Below, piece after piece: positions 1 to 7,305 of a stretch of 18,751 nucleotides of DNA. The translations under genes were made by a program, and so were the position numbers. The notes beneath the pieces are model-generated. The model was not told the DNA's origin. It worked only from the letters and a program-made list of their open reading frames with translations, and made no database searches. Source of the stretch: a bacterium (lineage in GTDB: Bacteria > Spirochaetota > UBA4802 > UBA5550). Location of the stretch: contig JAAENB010000940.1 of the NCBI GenBank assembly GCA_024224995.1, positions 1 to 18,751 of the forward strand, written 5' to 3'. Position 1 is the stretch's first letter. Each line of letters begins with the position of its first letter.

Positions 1-12
1 CGAGCTGCATCT

Positions 13-106
13 GGCCTGGAAGTAGTATGGGCTCTTTGGGTTGTGAGGACTGTTTGAGCGGAGCGAGTTCCGGAGCAATCCAAAGAGCCCATACTACTTC
101 CAGGCC
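13..106 (+). repeat. Long hairpin element with conserved loop (copy 1)
   Basis: A perfect 27-bp inverted repeat (13-39 against 80-106) encloses about 40 nt. On the + strand the stem extends further through G40-U79, U41-A78, U42-A77, G43-C76 and U44-G75, leaving a loop of about 30 nt. The loop-side sequence begins GGGTTGTGAGG and contains TTGAGCGGAGCGAGTT. Almost the same loop lies inside a different stem at 16202-16287 on the minus strand. The element sits directly upstream of the Cache/CheD-like gene. It has no T-run, so it is not an ordinary intrinsic terminator. It is most likely a dispersed palindromic repeat or a structured RNA; its function is unknown. Confidence 0.8.
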
Positions 107-148
107 CGCGCACAAGCAAAATTTAGTTTCTTGAGAGAGGATTAAATA

Positions 149-1636
149 ATGACTATTGCCCGAAAAAAAATCGGTCTTTTTTTGGCAGCCAGCACTGCCT
201 GTATATTGTGCCTGGGGTTTTTCCTGTATCCGCGTGAGCCCCATGGAGATTTAAAAAAAGAAACCTTTTTGAACCTGAAAGAACTCAGGGTTAAAAAGAA
301 AAAAGAAGTAACCGGGTATTTTAACAGTATTTACCGGATCGCGAAAAACGTCTCCGGGGACAAAACATTGCTGCGTTATTTTGAGATGCTGCAAACCTCG
401 GGAAAAAATTCCGGCAACAGCCTTGAACTGAATATCGACCGGCATTATGTTGAGCGCTACAGCAATTTTTATGATATTCTTTTTATTGACCGGACCGGCT
501 ATGTTTTTCACTCTATAAAACAGGAATCCGATTATCATAGCAACCTGTTTAGCGGGAAACTTACCGGTACCAGGCTTGCTGAAAGCTTGCGGAAAAAAAC
601 AAACGATCAATTTATTGAATACGAGCCTTATTCTCCATCAGGAGAGGCTGCTGCCTTTTTTGTTGTTCCCGTCAATAAAAGCGGCACACATTCAGGCTGG
701 TTTGTTCTCCAGTGTTCTATCAACAAACTGAATAAAATACTAACGGAAAACGGCAGGCCCGGCCGCACCGGAGAAATATACCTTGTTAATAACAAAAAAC
801 TGATGCTTTCGGAATCCCGTTTCATTGAAGACTCAACAATCTTAAAATTAAAAGTAGACACTCTGGCCGTTAAAGAAGCATTGAAAAACAAAAAAGGAGA
901 ACGGATCATCAAGGATTACCGCGGTACCAGGGTGTTCAGCTCCTACGAACAATTCGATATATTCGGCAGTTCATGGATAATTATCGCGGAAATTGATGAA
1001 AGTGAAGTTATTACGGAACTCTACAAAAAGTACCGGGCCTATTTCCGGGAAAAAATCCCGGTATATTTAAGCAGTTTGCCCCACAAACAGTATACCGGAC
1101 CTGTAAACAGTCACAACACAACATATATCAACATGAATGAATACAAAAAAGCTCTTCCCGGCAGTAGATTGGGAACAAAGGGAATCAGCTCTTGCACTGG
1201 TGTTGCCATAGTATACCCTGAAAAATTCGGGTATCTTGTTCATCTTTCACCCACGGACAGCATGTACAGCTCAAACCCTTTTGTTAAAATTTTTCTTAAA
1301 GACAGGTATAGCGACTTCCTGGGTGAAATTACCGGGAGAATTATTCATTACAATGTGTATCAATCCGAACTGAACAGGCTCCGGTTTACGATGATCGCGC
1401 CTCACAAGAAAAGTTTTCATAATTTTGTCGATAGGCTGCTTGAAAAGGGAATCAATCTTTCAAACATACAATTTATGTATAATCCCCGGGCATCATCCGC
1501 CAACATGACGCTCCATATGGACTCAAACAAGATCCTGGTTGAATGGAATAATACCGGCATTCGCCTTATTGAAAGCTCATGGGATGTTGAAGACCTGGGA
1601 ACCATTGTAAAAAAAATAATTAACTATAATGGTTAA
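149..1636 (+). CDS. Exported Cache sensor-like protein with CheD-like C-terminal domain
   Basis: A 495-aa protein with a basic N-terminus (RKK at 5-7) and one hydrophobic segment (about 8-26) that should anchor it with the rest outside the cytoplasm. A lipobox ending at Cys17 is a weaker alternative. Residues about 35-290 look like a double Cache ligand-sensing domain of the kind found in chemoreceptors: GRTGEIYLV at 205-213, then a Tyr- and Phe-rich strand and SSWIIIAEID near 274-283. Such receptors normally have a second membrane helix and HAMP domain here; this protein has neither. Residues about 300-495 contain Thr343, Cys349 and His365 around SSCTGVAIV and YLVHLSP, which resembles the CheD glutamine deamidase active-site layout. 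The start is supported by GAGAGAGG upstream. The Cache call is fairly good; the CheD-like call is inference from motif spacing. No other chemotaxis genes are nearby. Confidence 0.75.
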   Translation: MTIARKKIGLFLAASTACILCLGFFLYPREPHGDLKKETFLNLKELRVKKKKEVTGYFNSIYRIAKNVSGDKTLLRYFEMLQTSGKNSGNSLELNIDRHYVERYSNFYDILFIDRTGYVFHSIKQESDYHSNLFSGKLTGTRLAESLRKKTNDQFIEYEPYSPSGEAAAFFVVPVNKSGTHSGWFVLQCSINKLNKILTENGRPGRTGEIYLVNNKKLMLSESRFIEDSTILKLKVDTLAVKEALKNKKGERIIKDYRGTRVFSSYEQFDIFGSSWIIIAEIDESEVITELYKKYRAYFREKIPVYLSSLPHKQYTGPVNSHNTTYINMNEYKKALPGSRLGTKGISSCTGVAIVYPEKFGYLVHLSPTDSMYSSNPFVKIFLKDRYSDFLGEITGRIIHYNVYQSELNRLRFTMIAPHKKSFHNFVDRLLEKGINLSNIQFMYNPRASSANMTLHMDSNKILVEWNNTGIRLIESSWDVEDLGTIVKKIINYNG

Positions 1637-1642
1637 TTTCTC

Positions 1643-1670
1643 TTGAAATATTTCACTTTGTTTATATTCT
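1643..1670 (+). promoter_or_regulatory. Candidate promoter for the DUF362 gene, with dyad
   Basis: TTGAAA (1643-1648) and TATTCT (1665-1670) are separated by 16 nt, placing a start point about 25 nt before the DUF362 ATG. A 7-bp dyad, ATTTCAC (1650-1656) and GTGAAAT (1673-1679), flanks the -10 box and could be an operator. Both boxes are imperfect and the intergenic DNA is AT-rich, so a chance match is possible. Confidence 0.35.
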
Positions 1671-1700
1671 ATGTGAAATGCATACTGATGAGGAAATACT

Positions 1701-3032
1701 ATGACAAAACATACTGTCTCTATTACCCGTTATAAAGAAAAATACGAATCAGTTAAAGAAGCAATAAGGCTTTCCAGCGCCTTTGGAGAATTGGAAAAGA
1801 TCAAAGGAAACGCGAAGGTCTTTATTAAGCCGAATATTGTTGTATGGACCGAGAAAACCGTTTTTCCAAAATGGGGAGTAATAACAACATCCAGGGTGAT
1901 AGAAGACATTGTTCTTGTTCTTAAAGAAATGGGGATTGATACGATTACCATTGGTGAAGGGATCACCACCCTGACCCCGAAAAATACGGAAGCCCCAAAA
2001 CATGCCTATTCCACCCTGGGTTATGAAAAACTGAACCAGCGCTACGGTGTTCGGTTTCTCAATATATTTGAACGGCCCTTTGAGCAGGTTGATATTGGCA
2101 ATAACACGCGCTTGAATATGAATTCGGACATTCTTAATGCCGATTTTGTCATCAATGTTCCCGTTCTAAAAACACACGCCCAGACCGTTGTGAGCCTGGG
2201 CATGAAAAACCTGAAAGGGGTATTGAACATTGCTTCTCGAAAAAAATGCCATTCAATAGAGACTGTACAGGACCTGGATTTTATGATATCACAGCTTCCC
2301 GGTCTTCTTCCGCCGTCGGCCACCATCATTGACGGTATTTACACCCTTGAAAAGGGACCCTCTCCCGACGGGAAGGCCAGGAGGTCGAATATTCTCATTG
2401 CCTCAGCCGACACCCTTGCCGCCGATATGGTTGGAGCACGGGTCCTTGGCTACGAGCCCGCGAATGTCCCCTATCTTGTACACGCGGCAAAGGATACGGG
2501 CAGACCAACAGACCTGTCCGATATTGACATACAGGGGGAACCCATCGAAGCGGTTGAATCCTTTCACCAATACGACTTTCCCTACAATGAAGCGGGAACC
2601 CTGCATGTTAAAATGGAAAAAATGGGGATCACCGGGCTCTCATACAAAAAATATGATAATACCATGTGTACCTATTGTTCAATTATCAACGGGGCCATTC
2701 TTACGGCCATCTCCTTTGCCTGGAAAGGGGAACCCTGGGACGATATTGAAGTTCTTACGGGCAAAAAAATGGAACCCACGCCGGGCATAAAAAAGACCAT
2801 TCTCCTGGGGCAATGCATGTGCGCCCTGCATAAAGACAATCCTCAAATAAACGAAATGCTGCCCATTAAAGGATGTCCCCCCAGTCCCGAAGAAACAGTA
2901 AAAGTCTTTCACCAGGCAGGCATTCCAATAGAACCGGGCATTTTTCAAAATATTGAGATGGGTCTTGGATTTTTCATGCGAAAATATGTAGACAAACCGG
3001 AATTTGAAGAATCTTTCTTTGGTATAGAGTAG
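1701..3032 (+). CDS. DUF362 family protein with clustered C-terminal cysteines
   Basis: A 443-aa protein of the DUF362 family (Pfam PF04015), a group of uncharacterised, often iron-sulfur-associated proteins of anaerobes. Family landmarks are VFIKPNIV at 40-47, the NVPVLKTHA stretch at 152-160, GMKNLKGVL at 167-175 and DGIYTLEKGPSPDG at 211-224. The C-terminal third has no classic 2x[4Fe-4S] ferredoxin domain but holds Cys323 and Cys326 (CTYC), Cys372 and Cys374 (CMC), and Cys392 (GCPPSPEE), enough to bind one Fe-S cluster or another metal. No signal peptide or membrane helix is evident, so it is probably cytoplasmic. The start follows GAGGAA at the right spacing. The reaction is unknown. It lies 64 nt after the Cache/CheD-like gene. 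Confidence 0.85.
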   Translation: MTKHTVSITRYKEKYESVKEAIRLSSAFGELEKIKGNAKVFIKPNIVVWTEKTVFPKWGVITTSRVIEDIVLVLKEMGIDTITIGEGITTLTPKNTEAPKHAYSTLGYEKLNQRYGVRFLNIFERPFEQVDIGNNTRLNMNSDILNADFVINVPVLKTHAQTVVSLGMKNLKGVLNIASRKKCHSIETVQDLDFMISQLPGLLPPSATIIDGIYTLEKGPSPDGKARRSNILIASADTLAADMVGARVLGYEPANVPYLVHAAKDTGRPTDLSDIDIQGEPIEAVESFHQYDFPYNEAGTLHVKMEKMGITGLSYKKYDNTMCTYCSIINGAILTAISFAWKGEPWDDIEVLTGKKMEPTPGIKKTILLGQCMCALHKDNPQINEMLPIKGCPPSPEETVKVFHQAGIPIEPGIFQNIEMGLGFFMRKYVDKPEFEESFFGIE

Positions 3033-3058
3033 GTCTTCGGCTCCGCTCAGACACCGAG
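3033..3058. repeat. Short GAGCGGAG-type intergenic repeat-like sequence
   Basis: Immediately after the DUF362 stop codon the minus strand reads CTGAGCGGAGCCGAAGAC, with GTCT and AGAC (3033-3036 and 3049-3052) able to pair as a tiny stem. The GAGCGGAG core resembles the loop of the hairpin elements at 13-106 and 16202-16287. The element ends just before the ribosome binding site of the next gene. The similarity is short, so membership of one family is only suggestive. Confidence 0.35.
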
Positions 3059-3072
3059 GAGGGAGAGAAATT

Positions 3073-3528
3073 ATGTATAAAGCAACAAGACACGCGCGGA
3101 TTGAGTTTTACCTAAAAGATAAAAGTGAGATAAAACATATTATCGACCGGGTACATATTATTTATAATGAGGTCGATTATTCCATTAACAATTTTCTGCG
3201 GACTTTTTTTAATGGCGATCCTTACAACCTTAAAGAGAACATCACCGGTGAAGATATTCTTAAGCTGATTAATGACTACGCGGAAAAGTTATACCCGGAA
3301 GAATATAAAAAGCTGGAAGTGGATACATCAATTCATACCGCGTTAAAGGGCGAAACCAACACCTGGCAGCGAAAACTCCTCTTTTTCCTGGGTAAATTCT
3401 TTAAGGTTAATGACACCTCAACCTGGGATATAGACATAAACGAAGGAATAATATCCTATGCGCCGGAAGAAGGACCATTGCAGAACTCCGTTCGCCAGGA
3501 TCTGCTGAAGGAGAAAAAGGAGAGGTAA
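3073..3528 (+). CDS. Hypothetical protein, 151 aa
   Basis: I do not recognise this family. The protein is soluble-looking and rich in Lys, Glu, Ile and Asp, with no signal peptide or convincing membrane helix; residues about 103-111 are hydrophobic but short. Predicted helices cover much of it and the C-terminus is basic (LLKEKKER). Cysteines are absent. The start is well supported by AGGAGGGAGAG about 8 nt before the ATG. It lies 40 nt downstream of the DUF362 gene on the same strand and is probably co-transcribed with it, which is the only functional hint. Codon use resembles its neighbours, so I regard it as a real gene. Confidence 0.75.
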   Translation: MYKATRHARIEFYLKDKSEIKHIIDRVHIIYNEVDYSINNFLRTFFNGDPYNLKENITGEDILKLINDYAEKLYPEEYKKLEVDTSIHTALKGETNTWQRKLLFFLGKFFKVNDTSTWDIDINEGIISYAPEEGPLQNSVRQDLLKEKKER

Positions 3529-3549
3529 TCGGTGGGCCCGAGGGCCTGG

Positions 3550-3563
3550 TGATCGGTGATCGG
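3550..3563 (+). repeat. Heptanucleotide tandem repeat (TGATCGG x2)
   Basis: Two perfect copies of TGATCGG lie between the convergent ends of the 151-aa gene and the histidine kinase gene. The same 14-nt pair recurs at 10830-10843, in both cases preceded by G and followed closely by an AAGAA tract. This links the site to the larger heptamer patch at 10830-10916. No terminator is visible in this gap. Confidence 0.7.
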
Positions 3564-3585
3564 TTAAGAAGGGGAAGCAACTGTC

Positions 3586-5688
3586 TTAAACCGGCAGCGT
3601 TATGGTAAAGCTGCTTCCTTTACCCGGTTCACTTTCAATGGAGAGCATTCCCAGGTGAAGCTCTACCAGTTTCCTGACGATGGCCAGGCCAAGGCCGGTG
3701 CCTTCCGGTTTCCCCGCTTTCATGGTCTTGACCTGCTCAAAAGGATTCTGTATGGTATCCAGCCGTTCGGGTTCAATACCGCGTCCCTCATCCCATACAA
3801 TAATAGAGACCACCCCATGGGACTCAAAGGCCCGGAGGCCTATTTTCTTTTCCGGTTCAGTAAATTTAATCGCGTTGGAAAGAAGATTATATACTGCCTG
3901 GCGCAGCCGGATCTCGTCGCCCCTGAATAATCCCAGGCCGGGAGAAAGATCCTCCTCAACAATGAGCCCCTTTGCATCGGCCCTGTTTCGCATCGATACC
4001 AGGAGAATTTCCAGCATTTTTTTAAGATCAAAGGGCTGCTTTTCAATAACCAGTTTATTCGACTCAATCCGTGAAATATCAAGAATATCATTTACCAGGG
4101 CAAGAAGATGCTCCCCGCTATTTAGAATATGCTCCACATATTCACGATGTTTCGGGGGCAGAGAATCACCCTTGCCAAGTAATATTTCGCTAAATCCCAG
4201 GATACCATTAAGAGGAGTTCTCAGTTCATGGCTCACATTGGTAAGAAAAGCGCTTTTTGCCCGGTTCGCGGATTCAGCTTCATCTTTTGAGGCAATCATA
4301 TCAATTTCCATTCTTATACGATCCGTAATATCACGGGTTATTCCGCGAAAACCAATACCATTTCCCAGAGAGTCACGGATCAAGGATATGGATGAACCAA
4401 TAAAACGTTTCTCTCCGTCTTTCCGGATGATCTCATACTCAAAAACATCTTTTGAAATTCCCGTTGTATAAACTTCATTAAAAGTCCGGAATACCTCTTT
4501 TATCATTCCCATTGTCATATACTGACGATTATTCATGCCCAGTAACTCATCCTCTGAGTATTGCATAACTTCAACCATCTTATTGTTAAAAAAGGTAAAA
4601 TTACCTTTAAGATCAATCTCCCAGTATCCTTCTTCTATATTTTCAATAATATCCCGGTATTTTTCTTCACTCTCCCTGAGAGCCTTTTCTGTTTTAATAC
4701 GTTCCGTAATATCACTGGCAATGCAAACAATCCCCATCTTCTCATTATCATCTTCCTGCTTCATCACTGAAACAGAAAAAAGAACCGGAATGCCCACCCC
4801 ATCTTTTGAAATAAGTCTTTTTTCAGCGCTACCGGGATTACTCTCCTGAAAGATCACATCAATTCTTTTCTCTAACAGCTCCTGCCGGCTATAGCCAAGC
4901 AATTCCACAGCGGCATTGTTCACATATTTTATGATGCTCTCATGATCTACCAGGAATAAAGAATCGGACATTGCAGAAAGAATATTTTCCGCGGCTGTTG
5001 CCGGTTTTATTACAAATATGCGGAATCTCAGCATAGCATAGGCCACAACCAGGACCATTACTACTGAGGACAGGTTGCCCAGGTGAAAAACCCGGATATG
5101 AAACAGGGGAAGAATAATATCGGTAATCATGCCCATGGAAGCAGGAAAAACAAGTCCCACAGCAATTAAAACAGCCTGTATCTTTTCACGGCGGTTGCCT
5201 GTCTCCCGGTACAGGCGCAGGCATAAATACAGACCTGTTAAAAAAATACCCATCGTCCAGGCAACATAAAGTTCATAGAACTCTCCGGGATTAAAGACAT
5301 ATCCCCACCGGGAGAGTTCTATATTATTAATCATGAGATTGGTATTCCATAACAGGAAACTAAAAAAGACAGGAGGGGAATATATAAACAAATAGATGAT
5401 CTTTTTCTTCAGGATGCCTGTTTTTTTATTTAAGATCAGCATAAAGTGAAGAAAAAAAGCGGGCATCAGGTTAAGCCCCGCTCCCCCGATCCGGATCCAG
5501 CTAAAAGCGGCATCGGCATTAACCGAATAATTCCCCATAAACTCACCAAAACACCAGGCAGCAAGACCCATGCAGAACAAGCTGAATGTCCGGTTAAGCG
5601 GGCTTTTCTCGTCTTTGGCAAAGATATAAATCCCTAAGAATGCATTCGCCAAAAATCCGATGAGAGACGGAATACTGTAGAGGTTCAC
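3586..5688 (-). CDS. Membrane sensor histidine kinase (7TM, two PAS, HisKA, HATPase)
   Basis: A 700-aa sensor kinase counted from a GTG start. Residues 1-226 hold about seven hydrophobic segments, matching the 7TM N-terminal region of this kinase type. Two PAS domains follow (about 235-335 and 340-455). HisKA carries the phospho-acceptor His487 in SHELRTPLNG. HATPase_c shows an N box (Asn601 and Asn605), G1 box (DEGRG, 633-637), F box (NPFEQV) and G2 box (GTGLGLAI, 663-670). The protein ends after the ATPase domain with no receiver domain. GTG at 5688 is chosen because GGAG lies about 10 nt upstream; an in-frame TTG at 5709 would add 7 residues but has no ribosome binding site, and the ATG at 5704 is out of frame. 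No response regulator is adjacent, so the partner is unknown. It has its own promoter and diverges from gatA. Confidence 0.93.
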   Translation of the reverse strand: MNLYSIPSLIGFLANAFLGIYIFAKDEKSPLNRTFSLFCMGLAAWCFGEFMGNYSVNADAAFSWIRIGGAGLNLMPAFFLHFMLILNKKTGILKKKIIYLFIYSPPVFFSFLLWNTNLMINNIELSRWGYVFNPGEFYELYVAWTMGIFLTGLYLCLRLYRETGNRREKIQAVLIAVGLVFPASMGMITDIILPLFHIRVFHLGNLSSVVMVLVVAYAMLRFRIFVIKPATAAENILSAMSDSLFLVDHESIIKYVNNAAVELLGYSRQELLEKRIDVIFQESNPGSAEKRLISKDGVGIPVLFSVSVMKQEDDNEKMGIVCIASDITERIKTEKALRESEEKYRDIIENIEEGYWEIDLKGNFTFFNNKMVEVMQYSEDELLGMNNRQYMTMGMIKEVFRTFNEVYTTGISKDVFEYEIIRKDGEKRFIGSSISLIRDSLGNGIGFRGITRDITDRIRMEIDMIASKDEAESANRAKSAFLTNVSHELRTPLNGILGFSEILLGKGDSLPPKHREYVEHILNSGEHLLALVNDILDISRIESNKLVIEKQPFDLKKMLEILLVSMRNRADAKGLIVEEDLSPGLGLFRGDEIRLRQAVYNLLSNAIKFTEPEKKIGLRAFESHGVVSIIVWDEGRGIEPERLDTIQNPFEQVKTMKAGKPEGTGLGLAIVRKLVELHLGMLSIESEPGKGSSFTITLPV

Positions 5689-5736
5689 AAATATATATCT
5701 CCATTGCAATTGCTATTGACCGGTTTTAATTTGAGA

Positions 5737-5765
5737 ATTATACCATATTTTAACAGCTTCGTCAA
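5737..5765 (-). promoter_or_regulatory. Sigma70-type promoter of the histidine kinase gene
   Basis: On the minus strand TTGACG (5765-5760) and a perfect TATAAT (5742-5737) are separated by exactly 17 nt. Transcription should begin near 5730, giving a leader of about 40 nt to the GTG start at 5688. Immediately upstream of the -35 box lies GACCTCAGAGCT (5767-5778), a 12-mer that also forms part of each arm of the palindrome at 17152-17190; it could be a regulator site. Confidence 0.7.
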
Positions 5766-5856
5766 TAGCTCTGAGGTCTCATCTAATTTTTTTATTGACA
5801 CTCTTTTCCATCTCTGTTTTTTGAGACCATAGTCGCATAGCCGGAGGAGAACAGGA

Positions 5857-7305
5857 ATGTTAACAGATAAAAAGATAACCGAACTTGCAGAAATGCTTGA
5901 AAAGGGTGAAGTTTCATCCGTAGAAATAGCAAAAGCCTATATTGAAAGAATTGACACTATTAATGGCAAAATAAACGCCTATATTACCGTAGATAAAGAT
6001 ATTCTCCTTGAAGAGGCCAAAAAATCGGACGAAAGAAGAGCCGGTGGAGCAGCTCGTTCCCGGTACGATGGAATACCCATTGCCATAAAAGACAATATTA
6101 ACACTGAAGGGTTACGAACCACCTGCGGATCAAAGATCCTGCATAATTATATATCACCCTATAATGCCGGCAGTTATGAGAACCTCAGGTCTCAAGGATT
6201 TCTCCCCCTGGGCAAAACAAATATGGATGAATTTGCCATGGGTTCAACAACGGAAAGCTCCCATTTTGGTGCTGCGAAAAATCCTTTTGACCCGGAAAAA
6301 GTTCCCGGCGGCAGCTCCGGTGGTTCTGCCGCTGCTGTGGCAGCCATGATGGCTCCGGGTTCCCTTGGCTCCGACACTGGCGGTTCAATCCGGCAGCCTG
6401 CTGCTTTTTGCGGTGTTGTGGGAATCAAGCCAACCTACGGGAGAGTATCCCGTTACGGCCTGGTTGCCTTTGCCTCATCGCTTGACCAGGTTGGAACCTT
6501 TGGCCGTAGTGTGGATGATGCCGCTCTTCTGCTTGCCGCAATATCGGGCTGGGACAAACGGGACAGCACCTCTATTGAAAAAGAGATCGATTTTACCCCG
6601 GAAGATTTGAATGATGATATTTCAGGAATGGTTATTGGTGTTCCTGATGAGTATTTTCAGGGAGTCTCCCCGGAAATTAAAGATACAATAGAAAAAAAGA
6701 TACAGGATCTTGAAGCACAGGGAGCCAGGGTTGAAAAAATATCCCTTAAGTATACGGATTACGCTATCCCTGTATATTATATGATTGCCACTGCCGAAGC
6801 TTCATCAAACCTCGCGCGTTTTGATGGTATTCGATACGGGTACCGGCCTGAAGGAGTATCGGACCTCACGTCCTTATATGAAAAAACCAGGGAAGAGGGA
6901 TTTGGCAAAGAGGTTAAAAGACGGATCATCCTGGGAACCTATGCCTTAAGCGCGGGATACTATGACGCCTATTATCTCCAGGCACTCAAAGGAAGAACTC
7001 TCATAATAGAAGATTTTAAAGATGCCTTTTCAAAGGTCGATGCCATTGTTAGCCCCGTAACCACGACCACGGCATTTAAAATGGGAGAGATGCTGAGTGA
7101 TCCCCTCCAGATGTACATGTCCGACATCCTTACCATCTCCGCCAATCTCGCGGGCATACCGGGTATTTCCATTCCAGTCGGCAAAGACAGTTCGGGAATG
7201 CCTATTGGTCTCCAGGTAATGGGAAGTCATTTTCAGGAGAAAACAATTTTATCTTTAGCCAGGGCGGTTGAAAAAACCTGTGAACCCATTAAACCTGTTA
7301 TTTAA
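5857..7305 (+). CDS. gatA: Glu-tRNA(Gln)/Asp-tRNA(Asn) amidotransferase subunit A
   Basis: A full-length 482-aa amidase-signature protein, the glutaminase subunit of the GatCAB complex. GatCAB converts Glu-tRNA(Gln), and often Asp-tRNA(Asn), to the amidated form, using ammonia released from glutamine. The Lys-Ser-cisSer triad is present: Lys78 in GIPIAIKDN, Ser153 in PGGSSGGS and Ser177 in GSDTGGSIR, at the spacing known for GatA. GIKPTYGRVSRYGLVAFASS is characteristic of GatA rather than generic amidases. The start is supported by GGAGGAGAA upstream. gatB and gatC are not in this window, so the complex is encoded at separate loci. The 3' end overlaps the next gene by about 38 nt. Confidence 0.96.
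   Translation: MLTDKKITELAEMLEKGEVSSVEIAKAYIERIDTINGKINAYITVDKDILLEEAKKSDERRAGGAARSRYDGIPIAIKDNINTEGLRTTCGSKILHNYISPYNAGSYENLRSQGFLPLGKTNMDEFAMGSTTESSHFGAAKNPFDPEKVPGGSSGGSAAAVAAMMAPGSLGSDTGGSIRQPAAFCGVVGIKPTYGRVSRYGLVAFASSLDQVGTFGRSVDDAALLLAAISGWDKRDSTSIEKEIDFTPEDLNDDISGMVIGVPDEYFQGVSPEIKDTIEKKIQDLEAQGARVEKISLKYTDYAIPVYYMIATAEASSNLARFDGIRYGYRPEGVSDLTSLYEKTREEGFGKEVKRRIILGTYALSAGYYDAYYLQALKGRTLIIEDFKDAFSKVDAIVSPVTTTTAFKMGEMLSDPLQMYMSDILTISANLAGIPGISIPVGKDSSGMPIGLQVMGSHFQEKTILSLARAVEKTCEPIKPVI

Noticed and set aside
13..106. Integron attC site
   Set aside because: attC sites have variable centres and conserved ends with GTTRRRY-type cores. Here the loop is conserved and the ends vary, and no integrase is present.
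13..106. Rho-independent terminator
   Set aside because: The stem is far longer than usual, the loop is long and conserved, and there is no T-run after it.
3680..4471. Long open frame (263 codons) on the + strand
   Set aside because: It is antisense to the HisKA/HATPase part of the histidine kinase, which has intact motifs. Its translation is Ser/Arg-rich with no recognisable domain or ribosome binding site.
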